64,000 nucleotides of DNA, taken from contig NZ_WXEX01000006.1 of assembly GCF_009877435.1 (NCBI RefSeq), positions 186,001 through 250,000 on the forward strand. The letters run 5' to 3'. Each line of letters begins with the position of its first letter. Positions within the stretch are counted from its first letter, which is position 1. Of this stretch, positions 41,747-51,102 are shown piece after piece. Below the pieces are notes generated by a model, which saw only the letters and a list, made by a program, of their open reading frames with translations, ran no database searches and was not told the DNA's origin. Source of the stretch: Heliomicrobium gestii. Lineage in GTDB: Bacteria; Bacillota; Desulfitobacteriia; Heliobacteriales; Heliobacteriaceae. Both the position numbers and the translations under genes were made by a program.

Positions 41747-42149
41747 TGTGCAGCACTCCCTCGATATCGTCGACGCATTTTTTTCGGAGCGGTTGGTAGT
41801 GGCTGGGGCGGCTTGGGTCGTTCGCTAAGCGCTCCGCGGCGGCTCACTGGGCAGCGAAGCGGGGGCGCCAAAACTCACGGGCTTTTCCGCATGTCGTGGC
41901 GCCCTGATCCGCTTCTCCGCCTTCGCTCGCGCTCGCCGCTCCGCGCAAAACGCTCACGACCCAAGCCGCCCCAGGCCGCAATTCATCATGGTGCTTCTGG
42001 GTAAAGGATAGCCTTTACCCCTCCCCAAGCCGGCAATTCGTCATTGCTCTCCTGGGGGAAGCTACCCTTACCGCCCAGGCACACTTTGATCGCTCTTGGA
42101 CAAGCGAGACCTTTTAAGGGGTCTTTCTAGTATTTTACACCTGACTATA
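41747..42149. repeat. 403-base gene-free gap: large imperfect palindrome plus tandem degenerate repeats
   Basis: This gap between argS and rpoE has no credible ORF. A perfect 19-base inverted repeat (CTGGGGCGGCTTGGGTCGT) spans 41803-41821 and 41956-41974. Between the arms lies a second hairpin: GAAGCGG and GGGCGCCA (41856-41870) pair with TGGCGCCC and CCGCTTC (41897-41915). Next come two degenerate tandem units of about 50 bases starting near 41976 and 42030 (both with CAATTC then TCAT). The first holds a 9-base stem, GGGTAAAGG 41999-42007 with CCTTTACCC 42012-42020. A weak AGACC..GGTCT hairpin lies near 42107-42126. It could be a MITE-like element, a structured RNA or a regulatory leader of rpoE. 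Confidence 0.65.
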
Positions 42150-43841
42150 CTACATACGCTCTGGTGCTGTCAAACCCATGCAATGGAGGACGTTGCGCAG
42201 GACGATGCGCGAGTCGTCGACGAGGAGGAGGCGGGCGTCGCGCAATTCCTTTTCATCGGTGAGGACGCGGCAGTGAGTGTAGAAGCTGTGGAAGAGGGCG
42301 GCCAGGTCTTGGGCGTAGCGGGCCATGCGGTGGGGCTCCATCTGGGTCGCCGCGCGGGCCACTTCGTCGGGCAGGTCGGCGATCTTGCGAATCAGGGCGA
42401 TCTCGGCGGGGTGATCGAGGACGGACAGGTCGAGGCCGCCCTCATCGTGGGAACCCTGCGGCACGACGTAGCCCGCTTCCTGGGCGGTGCGCAGGATCGA
42501 GCAGATGCGGGCGTGGGCGTATTGGACGTAGAAGACGGGGTTTTCCGAGGACTGGCTCTTGGCCAGGTCCAGGTCAAAGTCGAGGTGAGAGTCGGCGCCG
42601 CGCATGACGAAGAAGAACCGGGCCGCGTCTTTGCCGACCTCTTCGACCAGTTCGTCGAGGGTGATGTACTGGCCGGTTCGCTTGGACATGCGGACGATCT
42701 CGCCGCCCTTGTAGAGACGCACCAGTTGCATCAGGATGACGTCGAGCTTCTGCGGGTCATAGCCGACGGCCTGGACGGCGTTTTTCATCCGCGAGACGTG
42801 ACCATGGTGGTCGGCGCCCCAGATGTTGATCACCCAATCGAAGCCGCGGTCGAACTTGTTTTTGTGATAGGCGATGTCGGCGGCGAAGTAGGTGGGGATG
42901 CCGTTGGAACGGACGAGCACCTCGTCCTTCTCCTCGCCGAGGGCCGTCGCCTTGAACCAGAGAGCGCCTTCGTTTTCATAGATGTAGCCGTTGGCGCGCA
43001 GCGTCTCCAGCGTCCGCTGGATGGCGCCGGAATCGTGGAGGGACTGCTCGGAGAACCAGACGTCATAGATGACGCCGAAGCGCTCCAGGGTCTGGCGAAT
43101 GGCGTCCAGTTTCTCCCGCAGGGCGTACTTGACGAGCATCTCCCGGCGCAGGGAGGACTCCATGTTGAGGTACTTGTCGCTTTCTTTGGCGATCAGTCCG
43201 CGCATCGTCTCGACGATGTCTTCGCCGTGATAGCCCTCTTCGGGGAAGGGCACATCGCGGCCGAGCAGTTGCAGATAGCGAGCTTCCAAGGACTTGCCGA
43301 AGTTTTCGATCTGGTTGCCGGCGTCGTTGATGTAAAACTCTTTTTGCACATCAAAACCGGCCAGGCGGAGCAGGTTGGCCAGGGTGTCGCCGAGGGCGGC
43401 GCCGCGGGCGTTGCCCATGTGCAGCAGGCCCGTCGGGTTGGCGCTGACAAACTCGACTTGCACCCGCCGTCCGGCGCCGGCGTCAGAGGCGCCGTAGACG
43501 GCGTCGGACTGTTGGACCGCCGGGAGGACCGGGTAGAGCCAGGAATGATGCAGGGTAAAATTGATGAAACCGGGACCGGCCACCTGGATGTCTTTCAGCC
43601 AATCGCCCCGGTCGATGTGAGCGACGATCTTTTCCGCCAATTGGCGGGGGTTCATGCGGGCCTCCCGGGCCATCAACATGGCCACGTTGGTGGCAAAATC
43701 GCCATGTTGTTTTTCACGAGGCACTTCCAGCACGAAGGCCGGAATTTGAGTAAAGGCGACTTCCCCGGCCTTGCGGGCCTCTTCCAGCGCTTGCTTGACA
43801 GCAGCCAAGATGCGGCGGCGAATATCTTCAACGAAGTTCAC
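42150..43841 (-). CDS. argS: Arginyl-tRNA synthetase
   Basis: ArgS charges tRNA-Arg. The 563-residue class I synthetase has the HIGH-like motif in SANPTGLLHMGNARGAALGDTLANLL near residue 130 and the KMSKS-equivalent VRMSKRTGQYITLDEL near residue 390. The C-terminal DALR anticodon-binding domain ends VLHCMGLTAPERM. Start GTG 43839-43841 has GGAGG 12 bases upstream and overlaps the DUF1934 gene by 14 bases. That pairing is also seen in B. subtilis (ywiB-argS). Confidence 0.98.
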   Translation of the reverse strand: MNFVEDIRRRILAAVKQALEEARKAGEVAFTQIPAFVLEVPREKQHGDFATNVAMLMAREARMNPRQLAEKIVAHIDRGDWLKDIQVAGPGFINFTLHHSWLYPVLPAVQQSDAVYGASDAGAGRRVQVEFVSANPTGLLHMGNARGAALGDTLANLLRLAGFDVQKEFYINDAGNQIENFGKSLEARYLQLLGRDVPFPEEGYHGEDIVETMRGLIAKESDKYLNMESSLRREMLVKYALREKLDAIRQTLERFGVIYDVWFSEQSLHDSGAIQRTLETLRANGYIYENEGALWFKATALGEEKDEVLVRSNGIPTYFAADIAYHKNKFDRGFDWVINIWGADHHGHVSRMKNAVQAVGYDPQKLDVILMQLVRLYKGGEIVRMSKRTGQYITLDELVEEVGKDAARFFFVMRGADSHLDFDLDLAKSQSSENPVFYVQYAHARICSILRTAQEAGYVVPQGSHDEGGLDLSVLDHPAEIALIRKIADLPDEVARAATQMEPHRMARYAQDLAALFHSFYTHCRVLTDEKELRDARLLLVDDSRIVLRNVLHCMGLTAPERM

Positions 43842-44271
43842 TGAATCTATTTTCCTCCTTCACCGTAATCAAGAGCGAGTTATCGCTCAGTTTCCGCTGA
43901 TCGAACTGCAGTTCATATTCCAAATTAATGGAGCCACCTCGGTCGCCCAGGTCCACCTGCACCTTGGAGGGGATGACGCCCATGTGCATGCTGCCGTAGG
44001 GGGTGACGTAGATGGACTCATTGAGGACGCCTTCTTCGAAGGTCTGTTTCAGTTCCGAACGGCCCATTCGGTTTAAGGTGACGCGGTTCGTTTCGATCTT
44101 GAGGGAGGTGGTGGTGCCTTCCATCCCGGATATTTCAGATTCGTTATAGACGATGTAATAGGAGTTGGGCTTGATGAACATCTTTCCTTCGGTGACGAGA
44201 TGGATGGTGTCTGTTTCCCCAACGTCGTTCCTTTGGGTTCCCAGAACCGATACCAGTACGTCTTTCCTCAT
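43828..44271 (-). CDS. DUF1934 family protein (YwiB-like)
   Basis: This 147-residue beta-rich protein belongs to the DUF1934 family, which has a calycin-like barrel and unknown function. It has the usual opening VLVSVLGTQRND and the family features YYIVYNESEISGMEGTTTSLKIE and GSMHMGVIPSKVQVDLGDRGGSINLEYELQ. GAGGG precedes the ATG. Its 3' end overlaps argS by 14 bases, so translation is probably coupled. Confidence 0.88.
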   Translation of the reverse strand: MRKDVLVSVLGTQRNDVGETDTIHLVTEGKMFIKPNSYYIVYNESEISGMEGTTTSLKIETNRVTLNRMGRSELKQTFEEGVLNESIYVTPYGSMHMGVIPSKVQVDLGDRGGSINLEYELQFDQRKLSDNSLLITVKEENRFSELR

Positions 44272-44404
44272 CCCGAACGCCCTCTTTCCTATAAAATTGC
44301 CTTAACAATTCGGTGACAGACGGCGGTTTCCTTCCGCCTGCCACCATTTTTCCCGGGAATTTGTGATCTTAGGATCGTGCGGGGGCATGCTTGTCCCTTA
44401 TAGC

Positions 44405-45076
44405 TCACCGTCCACCCGTAGCCCGCGACTTTAACTCCTCCATGTCGCAGATGACGATCTGCTGGCGCTCCACCTCCAGGATCTCCAGCCGCTCATACTC
44501 GGCCAGGATGCGGGAGACCGTTTCCCGCGAGGTGCCCACGATCTGGGCCAGTTCCTGACGGGTCAGGTTGAAATCGATGCGTGTTCCCCGGCTGTCCGGC
44601 ACGCCGTAATCATGGGCCAGCTTATAGAGACGGGCCGCCACCCGGCCATAGGTGTCGAGGAGGGCGAGATTTTTCATATGCCGGTAGGCCTGACGGAGCC
44701 GCCGCGCCTCCACCTGCAGGCAAGCTGCCGCCAACGCCGGGTGGTCCGCCACCAACTGCCGGAACTCCTCCACCGGCAGCCGGCTCACACGGACCGGTTC
44801 CATCGTCTCCGCCGTATAGGGGCTCGCTCCCGGGTCAAAGGCGGCGATCTCACCGAAGATGTCGCCGGGATCGACGATCGACACCACCTTCTCCTGCCCG
44901 TCAGGGTTCATCTTGGCCAGCCGCACCTTCCCCTCATGGAGGAAGTAGACCGCATCGGCCACCTCTCCCTCCTGCAACAGGGGCTGGCGTTTTTTCAACA
45001 CCCGTTCCCCCACCCGGGCGGCCAACTGCCGCAAAACCTCCTCCGGCAAAGAGGCCAACGCGTCGATCGCTTTCAA
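44405..45076 (-). CDS. Crp/Fnr-family transcriptional regulator
   Basis: This is a 223-residue regulator with an N-terminal cyclic-nucleotide-binding-type barrel (about residues 20-125, QPLLQEGEVADAVYFLHEGKVRLAKM and GDIFGEIAAFD) and a C-terminal winged helix (LTRQELAQIVGTSRETVSRIL near residue 175). No Cys cluster for an Fnr-type 4Fe-4S centre is visible. The GEIA segment is close to cAMP-binding sites but lacks the full RSAA-type pocket. Start TTG 45076 is weakly supported; a frame-extended start is possible. It is flanked by speD and the DUF1934 gene. Ligand and targets unknown. Confidence 0.9.
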   Translation of the reverse strand: MKAIDALASLPEEVLRQLAARVGERVLKKRQPLLQEGEVADAVYFLHEGKVRLAKMNPDGQEKVVSIVDPGDIFGEIAAFDPGASPYTAETMEPVRVSRLPVEEFRQLVADHPALAAACLQVEARRLRQAYRHMKNLALLDTYGRVAARLYKLAHDYGVPDSRGTRIDFNLTRQELAQIVGTSRETVSRILAEYERLEILEVERQQIVICDMEELKSRATGGR

Positions 45077-45216
45077 GGCTTCCCATTCGATGATCTTAAT
45101 CGCCTCCCTTACGTCTTGGCGGCGTTTTCATTCTCTCCGGTCCTGTTTTTAGGGAACTTTCTGTACGGAATAGTCTCATGTACAGGGAAAGCCTGGGTGT
45201 ATTGGCGCGCCCAGAC

Positions 45217-46062
45217 TCACACTTTCGGAATGTTCCGCCCCGAAAAGATCTCATACATCTCTTTTTTGAGCCGCTGCTTGATCTTTTTCTTCTCACCGGG
45301 CAGTAATTCTTTCTTCGCCGTTCCGAATAAATAGTTGTCCAGATCAAATTCTTTCAACAGCATCTTGGTGTGAAAGATGTTGTCCTGATAGACGTTCACA
45401 TCGATCATTTGGTACAGTTCGCGCGTATCTTTGGCGATGTAGTTTTGGATCGAATTGATCTTGTGATCGATGAAATACTTCTTCCCGCTCACGTCGCGCG
45501 TAAAGCCGCGCACCCGGTAGTCAGCGATGACGATGTCGGAACTGAAACTGTTGATCAGGTAGTTCAGCGCCTTCAAGGGAGAAATCTCACCACAAGTCGA
45601 CACATCGATATCCGCCCGGAAGGTGCTGATCCCCTTGTCCGGGTGGCTTTCCGGGTAGGTGTGCACGGTGATGTGGCTCTTGTCCAGATGGGCCGCCACC
45701 GCATTGGGAATGACCATGGCGTCATCGTCATCGCCGCCCTCCCCGTCTTCACTCCCGTTTCCATTTCCGATTCCCGCTTCCTGCTCGACCTTGCCCTCCG
45801 AGATCAGCATGGTCACGCTGGCGCCCTGGGGATCGTAATCCTGCTTGGCGATATTCAGGATGTTGGCGCCGATAATGTTGGCCACTTCGATCAAAATATT
45901 GGTCAGGCGCTCCGAATTGTACTCCTCATCGATGTACTCGATGTACGCCTTGCGGTGCTCCGGCGTTTTGGCGTAACAGATATCATACATATTGAAGCTC
46001 AATGTCTTGGTCAGGTTGTTAAATCCGTAGAGCTTCAACTTTTTAATCGACTTAATCTCCAT
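45217..46062 (-). CDS. speD: S-adenosylmethionine decarboxylase proenzyme (long bacterial type)
   Basis: SpeD makes decarboxylated SAM, the aminopropyl donor for spermidine. The 281-residue protein is the long E. coli-type form. It self-cleaves within [14 protein letters not shown], predicted between Lys128 and Ser129, leaving a pyruvoyl group on the Ser. [26 protein letters not shown] downstream is conserved. A Gly/Glu/Asp-rich loop (residues 95-116) precedes the cleavage region. GGGGAG precedes the ATG. No speE lies nearby. The gene diverges from the chemoreceptor-like gene at 46301. Confidence 0.95.
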   Translation of the reverse strand: MEIKSIKKLKLYGFNNLTKTLSFNMYDICYAKTPEHRKAYIEYIDEEYNSERLTNILIEVANIIGANILNIAKQDYDPQGASVTMLISEGKVEQEAGIGNGNGSEDGEGGDDDDAMVIPNAVAAHLDKSHITVHTYPESHPDKGISTFRADIDVSTCGEISPLKALNYLINSFSSDIVIADYRVRGFTRDVSGKKYFIDHKINSIQNYIAKDTRELYQMIDVNVYQDNIFHTKMLLKEFDLDNYLFGTAKKELLPGEKKKIKQRLKKEMYEIFSGRNIPKV

Positions 46063-46300
46063 GCTCTTCTCCCCACGCCTTCTGACTTATCGGTCTGTCT
46101 TTTCTCCCACTTCATCAATACGTTGATTATCCGCTCGATGCCGGGATAGTGTCAAGAATCAACCCGTATGTAATTTCTTTGACAATTAAACCATTTTGAA
46201 AAAATCCCCCTTGTCGACCTGTTCCGAAACGTGTAGATATGGCATAATCGGGGGTGTACTGTTTGTTTAAAGTCTTCGGGGGAAGAGGGGGAGAGCCGCG
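46063..46300. promoter_or_regulatory. Divergent promoter region between speD and the chemoreceptor-like gene
   Basis: The 238-base gap must hold both promoters. A CATAAT -10-like hexamer lies near 46240-46245 on the plus strand, about 55 bases before the ATG at 46301, but its -35 (TGTTCC) is poor. The minus-strand signal was not resolved. Confidence 0.35.
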
Positions 46301-47308
46301 ATGGCGAAGGAAACAGCAAACATCATGGACGTGTCCCAACTGCTTCATCAACTCAAAGAAGCGAACACCGAGATGAGCAAAGTGGTCAAAACCATCGACC
46401 ATATCACCAAGCAAACAAACCTACTGGCCTTAAATTCGGCCATCGAGGCCGCCCGCGCCGGGGAAGCGGGCCGCGGGTTCAGCGTCGTCGCGGCCGAGAT
46501 CAAGAAACTGGCTGATCGCAGCTTTGCCGCCACGAAGGAAAGCACCGACCTGATCGGCAACATCCAGAGCAAAGCGAATGACGTCATCGCCGTGCGCACT
46601 GCCGATGTGGCCTATGATACGATCGACAAGATCGATCGCAACCTCTTTGAGCGCAACTGTGACGTCCAGGCCTGGGCCACCTTCGACAAGATCAAAGCCT
46701 GTCTCCGCGAAGAGACGCCGGCCCGCGTCGATGCGGCGACGGCGCTGATGAAAAAAATCGTCGACATCTATGAGGTCTATTATGACCTGTACCTCGTCAA
46801 CCGTGACGGGCGCATCGTCGCCTCCGGCGTGGACAAGTCCGTTATCGGGCTGGACATGTCCAGTCGGGACTGGTTTGCCGAAACGATGCGCCGCAACGAC
46901 GTCTATGTGACGGACATGTACTACTCCGAGGTGGTCAAAGGCCACACCGTCTCCTATTCCTGTCCTGTTCGCGATGAAGAGGGCAATGTGCTGGGCGTTT
47001 TTTCCACCCGCTTCAACTGGAACTTTATCTATGACATCATCGATTCGGCTCGCACCGGAAGCACCGGCGATATCTTTGTGATCAACAAGGCCGGTCTCGT
47101 CATCGGCGGGCGCAACCGCGCCGGGATCCTCCAGAAGAACCTCAGCCACCTCCAGGCGGCTCAAAAGGCGATGGCCGGCGAACCCTATGGCTTCACCATC
47201 GAGCAGGACGGCAACGGCAAGCTGCAGATCTTCGGCTACGCCCGCACACGGGGATACAACGCCTATAAGGGAAAAGACTGGTCCGTCATCGTCAGTGAAG
47301 CCCTGTAA
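46301..47308 (+). CDS. Soluble MCP-type signalling protein with C-terminal Cache domain
   Basis: This 335-residue protein begins with a chemoreceptor signalling tip: [37 protein letters not shown] at roughly residues 38-74 contains the conserved MCP hairpin. A linker follows, and the C-terminal half (about 140-335) resembles a Cache sensor: [37 protein letters not shown], and [24 protein letters not shown]. There is no signal peptide or transmembrane helix, so it should be cytosolic. Classical receptors put Cache outside the cell and N-terminal, so the order here is reversed. The signalling hairpin is short. GGGGGAG precedes the ATG. A terminator follows. Confidence 0.85.
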   Translation: MAKETANIMDVSQLLHQLKEANTEMSKVVKTIDHITKQTNLLALNSAIEAARAGEAGRGFSVVAAEIKKLADRSFAATKESTDLIGNIQSKANDVIAVRTADVAYDTIDKIDRNLFERNCDVQAWATFDKIKACLREETPARVDAATALMKKIVDIYEVYYDLYLVNRDGRIVASGVDKSVIGLDMSSRDWFAETMRRNDVYVTDMYYSEVVKGHTVSYSCPVRDEEGNVLGVFSTRFNWNFIYDIIDSARTGSTGDIFVINKAGLVIGGRNRAGILQKNLSHLQAAQKAMAGEPYGFTIEQDGNGKLQIFGYARTRGYNAYKGKDWSVIVSEAL

Positions 47309-47346
47309 CGTAGCGCCCCGCCGCCCATCCTCGTCCCTATCGACGT

Positions 47347-47389
47347 AAAAAACCGCCCTTCCGCAGCCTATGTGGGGAAGGGCGGTTTT
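47347..47389. terminator. Bidirectional terminator between convergent genes
   Basis: AAAACCGCCCTTCC (47349-47362) is mirrored by GGAAGGGCGGTTTT (47376-47389), with A and T tracts at the ends. It lies between the MCP-like gene on plus and the response regulator on minus and can serve both. Confidence 0.9.
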
Positions 47390-47392
47390 GCC

Positions 47393-47833
47393 TTATTCCT
47401 CCGTATCCAATAGATCACTGGCCGAGAAGGTCTTGCTGATCGGCTGCGCTTTCTCCGGCAACTCCTTGCCCACGATCTGATCGATCCGTTCCAACAGCGC
47501 CTGCGGTTCAAAGGGCTTCAACACATACCCCGCCACGCCGGCTGACTTGGACCGCAACACATCGACCGTGTTGGCGCTCGAGGTGATCATCATGATCGGG
47601 ATCGACTGGGTCCGCCAGTCCCGCTGCAATTCGGCGATCGCCTGAAAGCCGTCCATGACCGGCATCATGATGTCCAGCAGCAGCACCTCTGGAGGGGGTT
47701 GCAGACGCTTGGCCATCTCCACCACATCCCGGCCGTTGTGGGCGATAAAGACACGATGTCCCTGGGGGCTCAGGATCTTCTTCAACAACTCACAGTTCGC
47801 CACATTGTCTTCACCGATCAGAATCCGCGCCAC
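47393..47833 (-). CDS. Single-domain response regulator
   Basis: This 146-residue receiver has the acidic pair in LIGEDN, the phospho-acceptor Asp in VLLLDIMMPVMDGF near residue 54, the Thr/Ser in MMITSSAN and the Lys in VLKPFEPQALLERI. No output domain follows; the last 30 residues are Ser/Lys-rich and probably disordered. GTG 47831-47833 is chosen because GGAG lies ten bases upstream; the first GTG in the frame would sit on that site. It lies about 110 bases downstream of a histidine kinase on the same strand, a likely partner. Confidence 0.88.
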   Translation of the reverse strand: MARILIGEDNVANCELLKKILSPQGHRVFIAHNGRDVVEMAKRLQPPPEVLLLDIMMPVMDGFQAIAELQRDWRTQSIPIMMITSSANTVDVLRSKSAGVAGYVLKPFEPQALLERIDQIVGKELPEKAQPISKTFSASDLLDTEE

Positions 47834-47941
47834 GGCAACCACGCTCCGTATTCCTCTTTTATTGCTGCCTCTCGTCCATCGGCTTCATTGATCAAACAAA
47901 GCGGTTGTTTGCTCGGTCGCGTACAACATCAATGGTTTTCG

Positions 47942-49924
47942 TCACAAACCAGTATAATGGAAGTCGTTCTCCCCGGAAAGAGATGAATGAGAAAAATCAA
48001 CATGAAAGGGAAAGCGCACAAGAAAAGTGGTTCCTTGGTTTCCCGTCTCTATGGACATCTGGGCCTGATGGCGGACAACGATGTTTTGGCAGACGGCGAG
48101 CCCCAAACCGGTTCCCTGTTCCTTCGTCGTGAAAAAAGGCGTGCCCAGCTTTTTCAGCACAGCGGGGCTGATCCCAGATCCCTGATCGTGGACCGCCAGC
48201 ACCACCTCTTCGTCTTCGCAACCGCTGCGGATCGTCAGCGCCCCGCCTTCGCCCATCGCCTCGAGACCATTGCGAACCAGGTTGAGTACGAGTTGGCGGA
48301 TTTCTTTCTCCCCGAGATAAATCTCCGGGATCTCGCCCAGATCCAACCGGATGGTTTTTTGGCCCAGCGAGGCGTCGGCCTCCAGCAGGGGATGGAGCGC
48401 TCGGATGATGGCATTCAGGTCCTGCCGCTTGAGATCGTCCACCTTGTGCTTGGCCAGCGACAAAAACTCGGTGATGATCGAGTTGGCCCGGTCGAGTTCG
48501 TCGATCATCAAGTCAAAATGCTCCCTATGGGGCGCCAACTCCCCTTTTGCCCCTAGGATCTGCAGAAAGCCGCGGACGGTTGTCATGGGATTGCGAATCT
48601 CATGGCCGATGCCGGCGGCCATCTGAGCGACCAGATTCAGCCGGTCGAGACGGGCAAACTCCCCTTCCAACTTGCGGATCTCCGTGATATCGTTCACCGA
48701 GTAGAGATGACAGAGGCGCCCTTCCAGCGCGATCACCTCTGCCGAGACCAGCCAGATCCGGTCCTCCCCCGACTTGGTGCAGATCTTCCGCTCCACATTG
48801 CGAAAAACGCCGGTGATCGCCTCGCCGGCATCGGGGGCGCCGCTCTCCTCGGCCTCACAGAGACAGAATTCGGGCAATTTCTGCCCGATCACCTCATCCC
48901 GTTCATACCCCGTCGCTTGCAAAAAGCAGTCATTGACCTCGATAAAACGGCCATCGCCCATGGCGGTGATGCACATGGGGTGGGGATTGGCGTGAAAGGC
49001 TTTGGCGAATCTCGCTTCCGATGTGGTCAAGGCGTTGACGGCCTGCATCCGCTTGGTCACTTCGATGGCCAGGTCTCGCTTCACTCGCCGGAAATGGCGA
49101 GAGTCGGCGCGAAACTTGTCCACCAGCGGATTTAACTCCGGCAACAGATCGGGCGAAACATGATGATTCTCGACCATGGCGGCGCGACCAAAACCCACGA
49201 TCTCGGCGCGGAAACGGCTGAATATTCTCCCCGCGCCGGCGATGAGCAGTCCCGCCAGGATGGCCTCCACAAAGATCACCTCCCCCGTCCGCAGCAGGAC
49301 AGGGATGTGAAAGTCGCGATTCCGGACAAAGGCCATGCCATAGACCGACGCCTCGCCGGGAACCGGCCGTATCTGAACAAGCACCGGGTTGCTCCACCAT
49401 CCCAGGAAGACCGCTCCCCTTTCCTCCGTCTCCCCGGACGCCAACACCGGCGCCGGGACATGGGCGGCCAGACCCGTTTGCTCCCTTTCCGGCAACGCCG
49501 GAAGGGATGCGTTCCAGAGGGGAAAGATATAATCGACAACACGGATGCGGTATCGTTCGTGGCTGCGCAAAGCGAGAAACTGACCCTGCTCACCGGAGTA
49601 ATAACCGATCGTCAATCCGGGATAGAGCGCCGCGATCTCGTCTGCCACCGCTTGCCACCCCGCTGAGGCGGCTCGCTTTTCCATCTCTGCCGTGGCCGAT
49701 ATGATATCATTGGAGCGTTCAAAGCGCTCTTTTTTCAAAAACACCATATGAACAATCCCGCTCAAGATGGCCGTATGGACGATGACGAGCAGCACCATCG
49801 CCAGGTAAAACCGCTTGGTGATCGGCTGCGGAAGCAGTTTCTGCCGCCAGAATCGAAACCATGCGCCGCTATTCAACAGGGAGTTCTCCGGTTTCTCCAT
49901 GACCATCACCCAAATCCCGTTCAC
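47942..49924 (-). CDS. Membrane-bound PAS sensor histidine kinase
   Basis: This is a 660-residue kinase. Residues 38-62 form the first transmembrane helix and a second lies near 220-240 (VIFVEAILAGLLIAGAGRIF), enclosing an extracytoplasmic sensor domain. A PAS domain spans about 305-430 (FAKAFHANPHPMCITAMGDGRFIEVND). The phospho-acceptor His is in MAAGIGHEIRNPMTTVRGFLQIL near residue 440. The ATPase domain has NLVRNGLEAM, GSGISPAVLKKLGTPFFTTKEQGTGLGLAV. The HisKA/PAS layout resembles sporulation kinases. The start is uncertain among GTG 49924 and later ATGs. A terminator-like hairpin lies in its leader. Confidence 0.92.
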   Translation of the reverse strand: MNGIWVMVMEKPENSLLNSGAWFRFWRQKLLPQPITKRFYLAMVLLVIVHTAILSGIVHMVFLKKERFERSNDIISATAEMEKRAASAGWQAVADEIAALYPGLTIGYYSGEQGQFLALRSHERYRIRVVDYIFPLWNASLPALPEREQTGLAAHVPAPVLASGETEERGAVFLGWWSNPVLVQIRPVPGEASVYGMAFVRNRDFHIPVLLRTGEVIFVEAILAGLLIAGAGRIFSRFRAEIVGFGRAAMVENHHVSPDLLPELNPLVDKFRADSRHFRRVKRDLAIEVTKRMQAVNALTTSEARFAKAFHANPHPMCITAMGDGRFIEVNDCFLQATGYERDEVIGQKLPEFCLCEAEESGAPDAGEAITGVFRNVERKICTKSGEDRIWLVSAEVIALEGRLCHLYSVNDITEIRKLEGEFARLDRLNLVAQMAAGIGHEIRNPMTTVRGFLQILGAKGELAPHREHFDLMIDELDRANSIITEFLSLAKHKVDDLKRQDLNAIIRALHPLLEADASLGQKTIRLDLGEIPEIYLGEKEIRQLVLNLVRNGLEAMGEGGALTIRSGCEDEEVVLAVHDQGSGISPAVLKKLGTPFFTTKEQGTGLGLAVCQNIVVRHQAQMSIETGNQGTTFLVRFPFHVDFSHSSLSGENDFHYTGL

Positions 49925-49927
49925 ACC

Positions 49928-49999
49928 TTTGCGTCCTTTCGCCCAAAAGGCGTCAAAATGAAAAAGGCTCGAACCAAAAATGGTTCAGCCTGACGCAAA
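49928..49999 (-). other. Terminator-like hairpin in the histidine kinase leader (possible attenuator)
   Basis: On the minus strand AGGCT-GAACCA pairs with TGGTTC-GAGCCT (plus coordinates 49965-49991), followed by TTTTTCATTTTG. No minus-strand gene lies upstream, since lysR diverges, so the element sits in the kinase's own leader. Outer arms TTTGCGTC (49928-49935) and GACGCAAA (49992-49999) enclose it and could form a larger alternative structure that reaches the ribosome site. Confidence 0.5.
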
Positions 50000-50136
50000 C
50001 AGAGCGCGTTCTTCAATTTCCCATTTTACAGTCTGTTCGAGAAAAAAGGATAAACTCCTTCACCTATGACTGGAACGTCTTTGAACAGCGCTCTTTTTGA
50101 CCTGAAATCTACGGACTGGCAAGGAGACGGTATGTC

Positions 50137-51102
50137 ATGCTCGACACCCAACTGTCGATTTTCAAGACCGTTGTCGACAAAGGCAGCATCTCCCTGGCGG
50201 CGCAGGAACTCCATATGACCCAGTCGGCGGTGAGCCAACAAATCCTCAACCTGGAGGCCCACTTCGCCGTCAAGCTCTTCGATCGCCTGCACCGGCGTCT
50301 GTTGATCACGACGGCCGGCAAGACCCTCTATCCCTTTGCCCTTGAACTAGAGCGCCTTTACGGCCGCGCCGGCAAGGCCATGCAGGGATTGACGCAAGAT
50401 ATCCGCGGCCATCTGCGCGTCGGCGCCAGCCTGACTGTCGGCGAGTATCTGCTGCCCAAACTCCTCGTCCTCTTCCGCCAGACCCATCCCAAGGTGCGCC
50501 TCGCCATGGATGTCTCCAATTCGGAACAGATCACCGCCATGGTCACCCGTGGACAGCTCGATCTGGGGTTCATCGAAAGCCCCGACGAACTCCCCGGCAC
50601 GCTCATCCAACTTCCCTGCGGCGGCGACGAACTCGTCATCATCGCCCCGCCCGACATCGAACACCGGGCGCCCCTTTCCCTGGCGGAACTGTTGCGGCTG
50701 CGCTGGGTGCTGCGCGAGCCCATGTCGGGAACACGCCGCTTTTTTGAACAGTTCCTCCAATCCCATGGCGTCCGGCCTGCCGATCTGCAGGTGGTGATGG
50801 AGTTGGGCAGCACCCAGGCGATCAAAGAGTCCGTCAAGGCGGGGCTCGGTTTTTCCGTTCTTTCCCGGCTGGCCGTCGTCGATGACGTGGCCCAGCACCA
50901 TCTGACCATCCTCCCCCTGGCTGAGGGGACCATCGCCCGGACCTTTACCCTCTTTTACCACCGGGAGAAGTTCGCCACCCTGGCGGCGGAACACTTCCTT
51001 GACTTTATCCGCCACCGGCTGGACGCGCCGGCATCAACCGATGGGGAGTTACAGGCTGAGGACGGCCATGGTGAATCGCCCGAAAAGGCTGAGCAGGACT
51101 GA
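50137..51102 (+). CDS. LysR-family regulator (YeiE/CysL-like)
   Basis: This 321-residue regulator has an N-terminal winged helix (residues 1-60, LSIFKTVVDKGSISLAAQELHMTQSAVSQQI) and a substrate-binding domain (about 90-295, RVGASLTVGEYLLPKLLVLFRQTHPKVRLAMDVSN). The latter matches the CysB/CysL/YeiE branch. AAGGAG lies ten bases before the ATG. Its 3' end overlaps the convergent YeiH-like gene by 54 bases. LysR genes next to yeiH are common (yeiE in E. coli), so control of the exporter is likely. The ligand may be a sulfur compound, by analogy only. Confidence 0.92.
   Translation: MLDTQLSIFKTVVDKGSISLAAQELHMTQSAVSQQILNLEAHFAVKLFDRLHRRLLITTAGKTLYPFALELERLYGRAGKAMQGLTQDIRGHLRVGASLTVGEYLLPKLLVLFRQTHPKVRLAMDVSNSEQITAMVTRGQLDLGFIESPDELPGTLIQLPCGGDELVIIAPPDIEHRAPLSLAELLRLRWVLREPMSGTRRFFEQFLQSHGVRPADLQVVMELGSTQAIKESVKAGLGFSVLSRLAVVDDVAQHHLTILPLAEGTIARTFTLFYHREKFATLAAEHFLDFIRHRLDAPASTDGELQAEDGHGESPEKAEQD

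Noticed and set aside
49924-49945. Resemblance of GGACGCAAAG in the kinase leader to the core of the c-di-GMP-I riboswitch
   Set aside because: The GCAAACC element and the rest of the two-stem fold are missing and the start codon follows at once.
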